Source of the DNA: Hathewaya proteolytica DSM 3090
GTDB taxonomy: Bacteria; Bacillota; Clostridia; Clostridiales; Clostridiaceae
DNA length: 64,000 bases
NCBI RefSeq assembly: GCF_900142225.1
Contig: NZ_FRAD01000007.1
Location: 62,001-126,000 of the forward strand
Reading direction: 5' to 3'
Below are positions 52,903 through 62,800 of the stretch, piece after piece. Every line of letters begins with the position of its first letter. Position 1 is the stretch's first letter. The notes beneath the pieces are model-generated. The model saw only the letters and a program-made list of their open reading frames with translations. It made no database searches and was not told where the DNA came from. The position numbers were made by a program, and so were the translations under genes.

Positions 52903-53286
52903 TTATCTGTTGCCTCGCAGTTGATCTCTCTCCTCTACGAGATGACTCATCAGTTGTTCAAAGGTCCAATCCAAATTAGCAGCTGTAGTCACTGCCAATA
53001 TGCACCTAAGATCTCTGTGCTTTCTTATTAATGAAATAGTTTCATTAAGTTCTCTTTGACTAAAGTTGTGAAAAACTATAAATTTTTCATTGTTATTAAG
53101 TGAACATTCATCACAGCCCACCTCTTTACTCTCAAGCTCTTTTCCCTCAAGTATATCTAATAAGGGTAGCTTAACCATACCTTCATTTACCCTTATAAGT
53201 TTTGATTTTGATTTATACCCTATAAGTAGAAGATTTTGCTCCTCTTCCTTATGGAATCCATATACCATGAGTTTTTTATTTATCAA
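52903..53286 (-). CDS. DUF3783-family protein
   Basis: 127 residues, cytosolic. The C-terminal half, KFIVFHNFSQRELNETISLI, then AVTTAANLDWTFEQLMSHL, is the DUF3783 signature. The N-terminal half has a CDEC pair that could bind metal. TTG start at 53286 with GAGG 7 nt upstream; an ATG seven codons later is the alternative. Function unknown. Confidence 0.82.
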   Translation of the reverse strand: MINKKLMVYGFHKEEEQNLLLIGYKSKSKLIRVNEGMVKLPLLDILEGKELESKEVGCDECSLNNNEKFIVFHNFSQRELNETISLIRKHRDLRCILAVTTAANLDWTFEQLMSHLVEERDQLRGNR

Positions 53287-53317
53287 AAGATCACCTCGCA
53301 GATAAAACTAAACCAAA

Positions 53318-53839
53318 TTATTTTATAACATCTGGTTCATCATATTCTTTTCCAAATGTATCTACAGTAACTTCTTTCATAACTTGCTCAACATTTGGTC
53401 TATCCATTCTGTTTCTATCAACACTTACAATTTCCTTTGCCACCTCAATACCCTCAGTTACCTTACCAAAAGCAGCATACTGTCCATCAAGATGAGGAGC
53501 CTTTGCCACCATTATAAAGAACTGGCTTCCCGCTGAGTTAAAGTCCATAGATCTTGCCATAGATATAACCCCTTCCTCATGTTTCAAGTCATTTGTAAAG
53601 CCGTTAGAACTGAATTCTCCCTTAATTGAGTATCCTGGTCCACCTGCACCAGATTTTTCCGGACACCCTCCTTGAATCATAAATCCAGGAATCACTCTGT
53701 GAAATATTAATCCATTGTAGAATCCTTTTTTTACAAGGCTTATAAAATTTTTTACAGTGTTTGGAGCTATTTCAGGATATAGCTCTACTTTAATTACTTT
53801 ATCGTTTTCCATTTTAATCGTTACTATTGGATTTTCCAT
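53318..53839 (-). CDS. ppiB: Cyclophilin-type peptidyl-prolyl isomerase
   Basis: 173 residues, cytosolic cyclophilin that speeds proline cis-trans isomerisation in protein folding. Seen: NFISLVKKGFYNGLIFHRVI with the catalytic arginine, GFMIQGGCP, GVISMARS-x-DFNSAGSQFFI and the HLDGQYAAFGKV block with the usual binding-pocket histidine. Normal family length. A 9-bp inverted repeat lies just upstream of it. Confidence 0.92.
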   Translation of the reverse strand: MENPIVTIKMENDKVIKVELYPEIAPNTVKNFISLVKKGFYNGLIFHRVIPGFMIQGGCPEKSGAGGPGYSIKGEFSSNGFTNDLKHEEGVISMARSMDFNSAGSQFFIMVAKAPHLDGQYAAFGKVTEGIEVAKEIVSVDRNRMDRPNVEQVMKEVTVDTFGKEYDEPDVIK

Positions 53840-53872
53840 ATTATAATCTTCTCCTAACTATGTTTGTATATG

Positions 53873-53908
53873 TTAAGCTGGAATGTACATTAGCACACCC
53901 CAGCTTAA
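53873..53908. repeat. Inverted repeat upstream of ppiB
   Basis: TTAAGCTGG (53873-53881) and CCAGCTTAA (53900-53908), 18 nt apart, no T-run. Possibly a weak terminator of the gene at 53971-54387 or an operator. Confidence 0.45.
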
Positions 53909-53970
53909 TTTATATTATACCACACTAGCGGTTTTATTAAACTTGTATTTCACAGTCTCTTTGTTTTATT

Positions 53971-54387
53971 TTATAGTCTTTTTTTCTCTATCTTTATTTC
54001 ACCATTTATATCCTTAAGCTCCTCATTGAATTCTACTCCAAGCTTGCCTCCTGGTAGGATAATGACAAACTCGTCCTTTAACAGTTCCAATTTATCCTTA
54101 TCCTTACTCACCTTATCAAAATACATGTCCTTAAGCTTCATGGCATTATTGCAATATAACGATGCACTTTCTACCTGCTGGGATTTGCAGTTTGATACCT
54201 TAAGATCATGGATAATGTATATATAGGAACTGTGACTAGGATTACAGATTTCTACATTTTTCATAGAAGGAATTTTATATGTCTTTACTTCACTATGCTC
54301 ATCTTCAGATCCACTATTCTCGTAATGAGTCCTACCTTCCCCCTCTTTTGTTGTAGCTTTATCCTTTAAAAATAAAAAAACCTTCAT
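53971..54387 (-). CDS. Hypothetical protein
   Basis: 138 residues, charged, no signal peptide or membrane segment. I do not recognise it. An acidic, Glu/Ser-rich patch (GRTHYENSGSEDEHSEVK) is followed by a mixed alpha/beta part (SYIYIIHDLKVSNCKS) and a Lys/Asp-rich C-terminus. A ribosome binding site (AAGGTGATTAAGAT) precedes the ATG. It lies alone on the minus strand between ppiB and murI. Confidence 0.6.
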   Translation of the reverse strand: MKVFLFLKDKATTKEGEGRTHYENSGSEDEHSEVKTYKIPSMKNVEICNPSHSSYIYIIHDLKVSNCKSQQVESASLYCNNAMKLKDMYFDKVSKDKDKLELLKDEFVIILPGGKLGVEFNEELKDINGEIKIEKKRL

Positions 54388-54476
54388 ATCTTAATCACCT
54401 TATTTCTATTAGTTGTATAATGTAATGTATTCACAAGGCTCGAAATATGTTAAAGGTTTTCATCTTAAATTTATCG

Positions 54477-55244
54477 CTATAAACCGTAAAGAAGTTTTCT
54501 AGCGATTTCTAAGATAAATGGATTATTTAAAGAATTGTATATCTCTACTTTTCCTTCATGTTCACTTTTATTTATTATATGTTTCTCCTCTAGAAGATAC
54601 CTCAGCCTTTTCGCTGTACCATATCCTCCATGAATGATAGGAATATTATCCCCCACTACTTTCCTTATGCTCTCTTCTACAAAAGGGAAATGAGTGCATC
54701 CCAATACTACAGCCCCTATATGGGATATTTCGTAATGATTAAACTTTCCTCTCAGGTACTCTTCTATTTCAAAGCCGCAAGTTTCCCCTTTTTCAACGAA
54801 AGAAACAAGTTCCGCACATGGCATAGGCACTATTTCGCTATCGGATTTATATTGCTCGTATAATGATTTAAATTTTCTCTGCTGCAGTGTCACAGGAGTA
54901 GCCATAATTATGATTTTACCATCCGGATTCATAGTAACCGCTGGTTTTACCGCAGGTTCTATACCCACAATAGGTATGTCACTATATTTTCTTCTAAGTT
55001 CCTCTATGGCAACACTAGTAGCTGTATTACAAGCAATTACCACAGCCTTAACATTTTTGCCTAGTAGATACTCCACACTAGAGAACGTCAACTCTCTAAT
55101 TTCATCTATGGTTTTAGAACCATAGGGCGCATTTTTTGAGTCGCCAAAATATATATAGTTTTCATTGGGCATAAGTTTCAGAGCTTCTCTCAATACACTT
55201 AGTCCACCAAGACCTGAATCAAAAAAGCCAATACTTTTTTCCAT
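54477..55244 (-). CDS. murI: Glutamate racemase
   Basis: 255 residues, cytosolic. It converts L- to D-glutamate for peptidoglycan. Both catalytic cysteines are present: Cys72 in ACNTAT and Cys183 in GCTHFP. Other family blocks: GFFDSGLGGLSVLRE at the N-terminus, YFGDSKNAPYG, GIEPAVKPA. Normal length. The N-terminus follows a purine-rich AAATGGAAA stretch; monocistronic by spacing. Confidence 0.95.
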   Translation of the reverse strand: MEKSIGFFDSGLGGLSVLREALKLMPNENYIYFGDSKNAPYGSKTIDEIRELTFSSVEYLLGKNVKAVVIACNTATSVAIEELRRKYSDIPIVGIEPAVKPAVTMNPDGKIIIMATPVTLQQRKFKSLYEQYKSDSEIVPMPCAELVSFVEKGETCGFEIEEYLRGKFNHYEISHIGAVVLGCTHFPFVEESIRKVVGDNIPIIHGGYGTAKRLRYLLEEKHIINKSEHEGKVEIYNSLNNPFILEIARKLLYGL

Positions 55245-55344
55245 TTCAAACCACTACCCTTCTAAAATTTAAGCATCCTTTACCTTACACTAAACACGGT
55301 AAACCTAATATTCTCTCCGTAAATTATACCATATTTTTTTCTGT

Positions 55345-55375
55345 TATAATATATGCTCATATTAGCATATATTAT
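55345..55375 (+). promoter_or_regulatory. Palindrome overlapping a TATAAT box upstream of the zinc-ribbon gene
   Basis: TATAAT at 55345-55350 is the start of a perfect 12-bp inverted repeat, ATAATATATGCT (55346-55357) and AGCATATATTAT (55364-55375), with a 6-nt centre. It looks like an operator placed over a promoter -10 box; it could also fold at the start of the mRNA. Confidence 0.55.
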
Positions 55376-55405
55376 ATTGATAACTTTTTATTGGAGGAAT
55401 ATAAT

Positions 55406-55927
55406 ATGTCAATTTTTAATAAAGATACATTTATTGATACAGTAAGTAAAATATCCAATACGGCCGTTGGAGCTGCCGAAAGCGTTGTAAAAGCTACTAA
55501 AGATGGTGCCAGTACCGTAGCAAAAAAATCGGGAGGAATTATTGAGATTTCAAAACTGAACTCCTGTATATCAGAAGAAAATGAAGAAATTGAAAAATTA
55601 TATACTGCTATTGGAAAGCAGATATACAGTAAGCTAGACAGAATTTTATGTGCAGATCCCGAGATACTTAATCTGTGCAACGAAATCAAGGATAGACAAT
55701 TGTCCATATCCATGATGAAAGAGAAAATTTTAGAACTGAAAAACATAGTAATATGTTCAAACTGCAATACCAGACTTAAAGACAACATTTCTTTTTGTCC
55801 ATTCTGTGGTACAAAACTTACAAAAGAAGATTTTTCTGATATTGCCACATCTATTCCTGAAACTTTAAGTAATAATGAAGTGTCAGAAGAAAAGAACACA
55901 TTAGATAACAAAAATATTAAATTTTAA
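55406..55927 (+). CDS. Coiled-coil zinc-ribbon protein
   Basis: 173 residues. The N-terminal 50 residues are Ala/Val/Lys-rich and amphipathic (KISNTAVGAAESVVKATKDG), followed by helical heptads (SEENEEIEKLYTAIGKQIYS), a C-terminal zinc ribbon (CSNCNTRL, then CPFCGTKL; about 123-145) and a short polar tail. Similar clostridial proteins have no known function. The ATG at 55406 lies 8 nt after GGAGG. Single gene with its own terminator. Confidence 0.78.
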   Translation: MSIFNKDTFIDTVSKISNTAVGAAESVVKATKDGASTVAKKSGGIIEISKLNSCISEENEEIEKLYTAIGKQIYSKLDRILCADPEILNLCNEIKDRQLSISMMKEKILELKNIVICSNCNTRLKDNISFCPFCGTKLTKEDFSDIATSIPETLSNNEVSEEKNTLDNKNIKF

Positions 55928-55973
55928 TACCGCCTAAAGCTAGTATATCTAACGTCACAATAATATAAAGTTC

Positions 55974-56020
55974 AAAAAGCGCTGCAAAATGACTTTCAAA
56001 TCATCTTGCAACGCTTTTTT
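55974..56020. terminator. Bidirectional intrinsic terminator
   Basis: AAAAAGCGCTGCAAAATGA pairs with TCATCTTGCAACGCTTTTTT (one bulge and minor mismatches); between convergent genes. Confidence 0.85.
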
Positions 56021-56025
56021 ATGAA

Positions 56026-56565
56026 TTATTTACTTAAAAGTTCCTTAAGTTTTTCTTCTACATACTCATCCATATTTCTTCCAAGAAGAGTTACATTTCC
56101 ACCCTCAATATCTGCCGGTCTTACCATGAAAAAGTTTATAAGAAGCTTATTTTCTTTTATAAGATACTCGTCCATATTCATAGGTGAGAAAATAACCTGA
56201 AGTTCTTCGTACTTATCCGCTCCTGGTAACCCTTGAAGTTTTTCTACTATGTGGTTGAAATTTAATTTTTTTACTGGTTGAATCATAGAGTTTTTATACT
56301 CTAGGTCCTCCATAATCCACATATTATAGTTCCAATATCTCTTTTCCTTCTGAGTTCCTGAAAATGGCTCTCTATTTTTGATAGCACTTAACGTTCTTCT
56401 TACTGATTCTGATGTGAATTCATCATCGTATATGCAAGTCATTGCTGGCATAGCACCGACCTCAGCAAAAAATTGCTCTGAAACATTTTCCTTATGACTT
56501 GCCGCCTCCCAGAAGAAATTCATCATTTCTATAGCTTCCAGATTTACTGTTATTCTCTTTAGCAT
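56026..56565 (-). CDS. Conserved hypothetical protein
   Basis: 179 residues, cytosolic, with N-terminal LKRITVNLEAIEMMNFFWEA. I faintly associate this pattern with the TDE2712 family of unknown function, not certain. There is no catalytic motif or membrane segment that I can name. GGAGG lies 8 nt before the ATG. It is alone on its strand, next to the parvulin gene, 130 nt away. Confidence 0.65.
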   Translation of the reverse strand: MLKRITVNLEAIEMMNFFWEAASHKENVSEQFFAEVGAMPAMTCIYDDEFTSESVRRTLSAIKNREPFSGTQKEKRYWNYNMWIMEDLEYKNSMIQPVKKLNFNHIVEKLQGLPGADKYEELQVIFSPMNMDEYLIKENKLLINFFMVRPADIEGGNVTLLGRNMDEYVEEKLKELLSK

Positions 56566-56695
56566 GTCTTTTCCTCCATATAATTTTTTATAAAATTAAT
56601 AATATGCATTGGCAAAACCTCTGCAAAATAATGTGTATAAAAAAATTATATACTCTCTTCTCCAATTATTCAAGATAACTATAATTATTGACAAA

Positions 56696-57451
56696 TTAAT
56701 CGTTTACTATTTCCACTTGATATTTATCTGCAAGAGCTTGGCTTTTACTTAAATATGTTTCCTGTTGTTTCATGGAAAGCACTGTATTTATAACCTGATT
56801 TTTAACTTCTTCAAAACTCATTATGCCTGCTTCCTTTTTATCTGTCACCTTTATGATATGGTGTCCAAACTGGGTCTTTACAAGGCCACTCACATCGCCT
56901 ACTTTCATAGCAAAGACTGCCTGGTCAAACTCTGGCACCATCTGTCCTCTTGTAAACTGTCCAAGATCTCCACCTTTTTCACTAGATGGACAATTTGAGT
57001 ATTCCTTTGCCAAATCTTCAAAAGCTTCACCCTTATTTATTCTCTCAATGATTTCCTTTCCAAGAGCTTCATCCTCTTCAGCTATAAGAATATGACTTGC
57101 TCTTACAGACTCTGATACCTTGTATGCTTCCTTATGCTCTTCATAGAACTTTTGTGCTTCTTCCATAGTAACAGAAACACTAGCTAACATTTTTCTAAGA
57201 GCATACTGTTTCAACGCCGTTCTTTTTATTTTCTCCAACTCAGCTTTAAATTCTTCCTCTTCATACACCTTTTCATCCATAGCATTACAATAAAATAATT
57301 CTTGATTTATAAGTTCCTGAAGTAGTTTTGACTTTCCTTCTTTTGAATTAAATTGTCTTGCTACCTGTGGATTTAAAGTTTCCATCATGAAATTCAAATC
57401 TGCCTCTGTAATATTTGTCCCATTTACAACTGCCAATACTTTATCACTCAT
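56696..57451 (-). CDS. Parvulin-type peptidyl-prolyl isomerase, cytosolic form
   Basis: 251 residues: SurA-like N-terminal helices (about 1-110), one PpiC/parvulin domain (about 115-215: ASHILIAEEDEALGKEI, EDLAKEYSNCPS, GGDLGQFTRGQMVPEFD, GLVKTQFGHHIIKV) and a C-terminal helix. Most PrsA homologues are exported lipoproteins, but here no signal peptide or lipobox is seen (N-terminus MSDKVLAVVNGTNIT), so it probably works in the cytosol. Confidence 0.9.
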   Translation of the reverse strand: MSDKVLAVVNGTNITEADLNFMMETLNPQVARQFNSKEGKSKLLQELINQELFYCNAMDEKVYEEEEFKAELEKIKRTALKQYALRKMLASVSVTMEEAQKFYEEHKEAYKVSESVRASHILIAEEDEALGKEIIERINKGEAFEDLAKEYSNCPSSEKGGDLGQFTRGQMVPEFDQAVFAMKVGDVSGLVKTQFGHHIIKVTDKKEAGIMSFEEVKNQVINTVLSMKQQETYLSKSQALADKYQVEIVND

Positions 57452-57509
57452 AATAATTCTCCCTATTATTTTTGTATTTTATTTTCCATATTATATTATA
57501 CTCTAAAAT

Positions 57510-57653
57510 CTAGTCCATTTTAACTGCATTTACAATTAATCTACTATCTTTTTCTTCATAACTGCAGGTTACCAAGGTTATAATATCCCACTCTGCTTCT
57601 AAAGAAAGACGTCTATTGAGTTTTATATATGTTTTCTTGTTTATTTTTGTCAT
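57510..57653 (-). pseudogene. Sortase C-terminal remnant
   Basis: A 47-codon open stretch on the minus strand ending in EAEWDIITLVTCSYEEKDSR then LIVNAVKMD. TLVTC with an arginine ten residues on is the sortase active-site pattern (TLxTC...R). The catalytic histidine region and all of the N-terminus are missing. Within 57654-57890 the DNA is T-rich with no gene. Confidence 0.75.
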
Positions 57654-57890
57654 TATAAACTTTTTATGATTATTATAATGTTTTCTCAAGTTTTATTAAA
57701 TATTTAATGTAAACTTATTTTTATTTGTGTCTCATTTTAATTAAATTTGTTAATTTTTTTTTAATTTTCATATTGAAGTTTCCATAATATTACCGTATAA
57801 TACTTTTAAATAGGTAGTTATTTATTTATCAAAATCATCAATAGTATTAACATGCAATTTTACAACAATTTTATTAAAGGAGGCTTTTTT

Positions 57891-59243
57891 ATGGAAACAT
57901 TAACCAATCTAGTGAAGAACATCAACGGATATCTTTGGGACTATATTCTTGTTTTTCTTCTTTGCGGTACAGGTATTTATTTCACCTTTAAACTGAAATT
58001 TATCCAAGTAAGAAAATTCGGTGAGTCTTTCAAAAAAACATTTGGAGGCATTAGTTTTGGCAAGAAATCAGAAGACGGGATGACATCCTTCCAGGCTTTA
58101 GCCACAGCTATTTCCGCTCAAGTAGGAACTGGAAACCTTGCCGGTGCTGCTACTGCTATTGTATCCGGTGGACCAGGTGCAATTTTTTGGATGTGGGTAA
58201 GTGCATTTTTTGGTATGAGTACTATATTTGCTGAAGCAACACTAGCTCAAGTATATAAAACTGAAAAAGACGGAGAACCCATAGGTGGACCTGCATATTA
58301 CATCAGCAAAGGTCTAAACAACAAATTCCTAGCTGGTTTCTTCTCAGTTAGTATAATTATTGCACTTGGATTTGTAGGTAACCTAGTTCAGGCTAACTCC
58401 ATAGGTGCCGCTTTTAATAAAGCATTTAATGTAAATCCATATATTGTAGGTGCAATTCTTGCAGTGCTTGCCTTGTTAATATTTGTAGGCGGTATGTCTA
58501 GAATAGCCTCCTTCGCAGAAAAAGTCGTTCCAATCATGGCATTATTCTATATAATCGGAAGTTTATTTATACTAGTTACAAACGCTACTAATATATTGCC
58601 TGCATTTAAAGCTATTTTTGTGGGAGCATTTAAACCTTCTGCCGTGGCTGGTGGTGTTATTGGTGTCACTGTAAAAAATGCTATACGATATGGTGTTTCT
58701 AGAGGATTGTTCTCTAACGAAGCTGGTATGGGTTCTACACCTCATGCCCATGCTGTAGCAGATGTAAAACACCCTTGCGATCAAGGCCTTGTTGCAATAA
58801 TGGGAGTTTTTATAGATACATTTATAATACTTACTTTAACAGCTCTTGTAATTTTGACTACTGAACCTACCTTGACTGGTAAGATGACAGGAATAGCACT
58901 TACACAGCACGCATTTACAACGGGCATGGGAGCTTTTGGTGAAAAATTCATCGCCATTTCCCTATTCTTCTTTGCATTTTCAACAATAATAGGTTGGTAT
59001 TTCTTCGGTGCTACTAATATTAAATTCTTGTTTGGAAAAAAAGCAATGCCAGTATACCAAGTTTTAGTTATGATATGCATAGTTATAGGCTGTGGTTTAA
59101 AGGTTGAATTTGTGTGGCAACTTGCAGACTTGTTCAATGGTATCATGGTATTCCCTAACCTTATAGCTATATTGGCTCTATCTAAAATAGTGAAAACTAA
59201 ATTAACAGAATATGAAGCCCTTGATATAACAAAGGATTACTAA
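57891..59243 (+). CDS. Na+/alanine(glycine) symporter, AGCS family
   Basis: 450 residues, about 11 membrane helices. AGCS hallmarks: FQALATAISAQVGTGNLAGA (here in parts: TAISAQVGTGNLAG), GPGAIFWMWVSAFFGM, GGPAYYISKGL, VKNAIRYGVSRGLFSNEAGMGS. It imports alanine or glycine with sodium. The ATG at 57891 has AAAGGAGG 7 nt upstream; a longer frame has no site. Single gene with its own terminator. Confidence 0.93.
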   Translation: METLTNLVKNINGYLWDYILVFLLCGTGIYFTFKLKFIQVRKFGESFKKTFGGISFGKKSEDGMTSFQALATAISAQVGTGNLAGAATAIVSGGPGAIFWMWVSAFFGMSTIFAEATLAQVYKTEKDGEPIGGPAYYISKGLNNKFLAGFFSVSIIIALGFVGNLVQANSIGAAFNKAFNVNPYIVGAILAVLALLIFVGGMSRIASFAEKVVPIMALFYIIGSLFILVTNATNILPAFKAIFVGAFKPSAVAGGVIGVTVKNAIRYGVSRGLFSNEAGMGSTPHAHAVADVKHPCDQGLVAIMGVFIDTFIILTLTALVILTTEPTLTGKMTGIALTQHAFTTGMGAFGEKFIAISLFFFAFSTIIGWYFFGATNIKFLFGKKAMPVYQVLVMICIVIGCGLKVEFVWQLADLFNGIMVFPNLIAILALSKIVKTKLTEYEALDITKDY

Positions 59244-59258
59244 ACACTACACAATAAC

Positions 59259-59303
59259 AATTCCCAGCATTATCACCGTTAAAGTGAAAATGCTGGGAAT
59301 TTT
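59259..59303. terminator. Bidirectional intrinsic terminator
   Basis: AATTCCCAGCATT pairs perfectly with AATGCTGGGAATT, followed by TTTCAT; between the symporter gene and the convergent HAD gene. Confidence 0.85.
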
Positions 59304-59307
59304 CATA

Positions 59308-59775
59308 TTATCCTCGCAAGGTGGCTTTTATTCTATTTGTACTAAAGAACAGTTGAAATAAATCTTTTCTACCGTGAACAACTATATCGCTGTGAGTGAG
59401 CAACTTTCCACTACATCCTTCATCCCCTACTATAGCAATGGACAAGTCTGATGCATCAAACATTTCTATATCGTTAAAGCCATTGCCGACACAAATACTT
59501 TGTCCCTCTAGATCTTTTATCACATCTTTTTTATGGCTTGAAGCGCCATCATTGGGAAATGTTTTTACCGTTACGGAAAGACCCTTACATTCTTTTTCCA
59601 CACTGCCATAGGTGTCCGCCGTAAGCACATATACATCCGCCATTTGGCTTAATTTCATTAGATTTTCCCTCGTGTCTTTGTCCAATTTACCGTCCACGGC
59701 CAATGTGCCATTGTAATCAAATACTACATTTTTGAACTTAAATTCTTTATAATCGGGTATGTTTACACATATCAT
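59308..59775 (-). CDS. HAD-family hydrolase, P-type-ATPase-like soluble domain
   Basis: 155 residues, a minimal haloacid-dehalogenase fold with no cap. Motif I VVFDYNGTLAVDG (nucleophile Asp then general-acid position replaced by Asn, DYNGT), motif II VLTADT, motif III lysine in SHKKDVIK, motif IV GNGFNDIEMF. Such short proteins are phosphatases or metal-ATPase-like proteins of unknown substrate. Asn in place of the second Asp of DxD may lower or change phosphatase activity. It is 32 nt downstream of the RND exporter gene. Confidence 0.82.
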   Translation of the reverse strand: MICVNIPDYKEFKFKNVVFDYNGTLAVDGKLDKDTRENLMKLSQMADVYVLTADTYGSVEKECKGLSVTVKTFPNDGASSHKKDVIKDLEGQSICVGNGFNDIEMFDASDLSIAIVGDEGCSGKLLTHSDIVVHGRKDLFQLFFSTNRIKATLRG

Positions 59776-59807
59776 TTTGACTCCCCCCGTCGTGAATATT
59801 AGATAAG

Positions 59808-62800
59808 TTAATCTATGTCTAACTTTTTTAGCTCCTTGCGATTTAGAAGGTCGTATATCACAGGTACTACAAGCAAAGTAAGTAGTGTGGCATAAAGCAG
59901 CCCCCCTATTGTTACAATAGCCATAGGCTGAACCATTTCCGAACCCATTCCAATTCCCAAAGCCATGGTAAACAAGCCAAGGATAGTGGTTAAGGCTGTC
60001 ATGAGGATAGGTTTAATCCTTGTTCTTCCCGTCTCTATGATAGCTGCACCTTTCTCCATGCCCTCTAATCTTAATTGATTTACATAGTCCACAAATACAA
60101 TACCATTGTTTACAACTATTCCCGAAAGAATAAGGAATCCTAGTATTGAAATCATGCTTAGCTTCACTCCAGTTATTATTAAGGCTAAGAAGCCACCTGT
60201 AAACGCTAATGGTATAGTAAACAAAACTATAAACGGTGACAGCAATGATTGAAACTGTGCTACCATAATCATGTATATAAACACTATGGCTAGAGCTATC
60301 ATCTTAATTAAATCCCCAAAAGCTGAGTCCATGGATTCTTTTTCGCCGCCCAAGGACACAGAATACCCCTCTGGCACATTATAGGAGCTTATCTTTTTTT
60401 CTAGATCTTTACTTACGTTTCCCACATTATAGCCTTCTTTAACCATTGCCTTTACAGACATGGTTCGCATCTGTTCATTTCTCTTTATAGATACAAGACT
60501 GCTATTTTCTTCTATAGATGCAATATCAGAGAGTTTTACTTTTTCTTCAACACCATTTTTATTTACAACAATGATATGCTGTTTTAATTTCTCTCTTGAC
60601 AAACCCTCCACCTGTGCATTTACTAAAACAATAGGATATTCATTGGTGCCTATATTTAAAGTTGTGGATTTTTGTTCTTCTTTAAGCAATGTGGCTATTT
60701 CTTGATACACCTGTGCCACAGTAAGATTGTGGGCAATGGCTTTATTTTTATCCACTATTATATGCGTTTCCTTTGCCCCCTCGTCCAAACCATCGCTTAT
60801 ATCGTATGCCCCCTGAATTTTTCCCATGATGTCACTTATATCACCGGATATGTTTTTTAAGACTTGGAAGTCAGGTCCCTTTATATTTACAGTCAAACCT
60901 GTATCGCCTAAAGCCGACATATCCATATTTGAAGTGGATACTTTAATTTTGCCAGGTATGTCCTTTGTCATGTTTGTAATTATACTCCCAACTTCTTGAC
61001 TTGAGAGCTTTTTATCTTCTTTTAAAATGACGTAAAAGGAAATTGATTTTGAGTCTCCCCCACCCATCATCATCATTCCAGAACCATTTTGCTCCATAAC
61101 GCCTATGGTCTCTATATCCTCTACCACACTGATTTTATCCACAATCTTTTCTGCTGTAGCTCTAGCGGTTTTATCATCCGTTCCCTTAGGTACCTTTAAT
61201 GATATAGAAATCTGATTGCTGTCCATTTCAGGCATAAGTACGGCACCCTTTGCTACACATAAAACAGTGCTGGAAGCGAACAACACAAACACTGTAGTGA
61301 GAGTTATTATTTTATGTTTTAAGGATTTTCTTAAAATCTTTTCATATCCTTGAACAAACTTTTCAAATATTCTACCCTTCTTTTCTGTAACATTTTTAAG
61401 GGTTATTGATGCCATGGTCGGTACAAGGGTGACAGCCACGATAAGACTAGCAATAAGAGAGTAGGCAATTGTCAACCCCATGTCCGTAAATAGCTGTCTT
61501 GATAGACCTTTTGTAAATATTATAGGAAGAAACACCGAAATGGTGGTAAGTGTTGAAGACAATATTGCCCCTGCCACCTGTGTGGTTCCTTGGACAGCTG
61601 CCTTAGCAGCACTTACACCACTACTCCTAAGTCTATAAATATTTTCAATGACAACAATACTATTGTCCACCAACATTCCAACTCCCAGTGCAAGACCTGA
61701 TAAGGATATCAAGTTCAAAGTTACACCACTGAAATACATCATTACTAAGGCAAACATAAGGCTGATAGGAATACTCAAAGCAATAATTATAGTTGGCTTC
61801 ATGCTCTTAAGGAATAATAATAGCACTATTATGGCCAACACTCCACCCATAACCAAATTATCGATTACTGAATTTATTACTACATCTATATATATACCTT
61901 GATCCTGCAAGGGAATTATGTGGAGTTTACTGTTATTTTTCATCAGCTTTTCCATGTTTTCATTTATGCTTTTGGAAACCTGAGAAGTTGAATAATTGCT
62001 TTGCTTTTGAAATGACAACAAAACTGCATTATTCTTATTGACTTTAACGTAGTTATCCTCACTGTTATCATGGATATCTATACTTCCAATGTCTTGGATT
62101 TTTATATCCCCCACATTGTCCACATCTATATGCATTAAAACAAGATCTTTAAGTTCCTCCATATTATTAAACTTGTCCCCTACTTTAACAGTGTATTGGA
62201 TATTATCTTCCTCTATGGAACCTGCTGGCATGGAAAAATTCTGTGCCATTAAAATCTTGCTTAAACTTTCTTTTGTTATAGCACTGCCAATATTGGCCTT
62301 TTTATAAGCCTCATCCCGAGATTTTTCAAATTCTTTCAGTGCTTTATCTAACTCCGATTCTTTTGTAATCAGTTCCATCCTAGCTTTGGAAAGTTCACTA
62401 TTTAGAGTAGATCTACCCATCTCTAAATTCTTCTGAGTTTGGATTAGTCCCTGTAACTTTTCTTCTAAGACAGTTTTTTCGCCGTTCATGTTGGCAAGGG
62501 CCTCATCTACTGTTCTTATACCATCATCCAATTGCGTCAAAGAGAGCTTTTGTTCTTCTGTTAAAGGAATATTATTTTTGCTTTGCTCCTCTAAAGCCCA
62601 CATTAATGCATCTTTTTTGGACTGCAAATCCTTCCTTTGACTTTCCAATTCCTTTTGAAGCTGAGGAATGTTTTTTATAGCTTCCTTAATCTGTTCCTTT
62701 CCCTTGTCCAAATTTATTGTACCATTAATCAACTCTTCATTTTTGCTCAAAGATTGCTTTTCTAATAAAGCCCGACCCTCTTGTAGTTTCTTCTTTCCTT

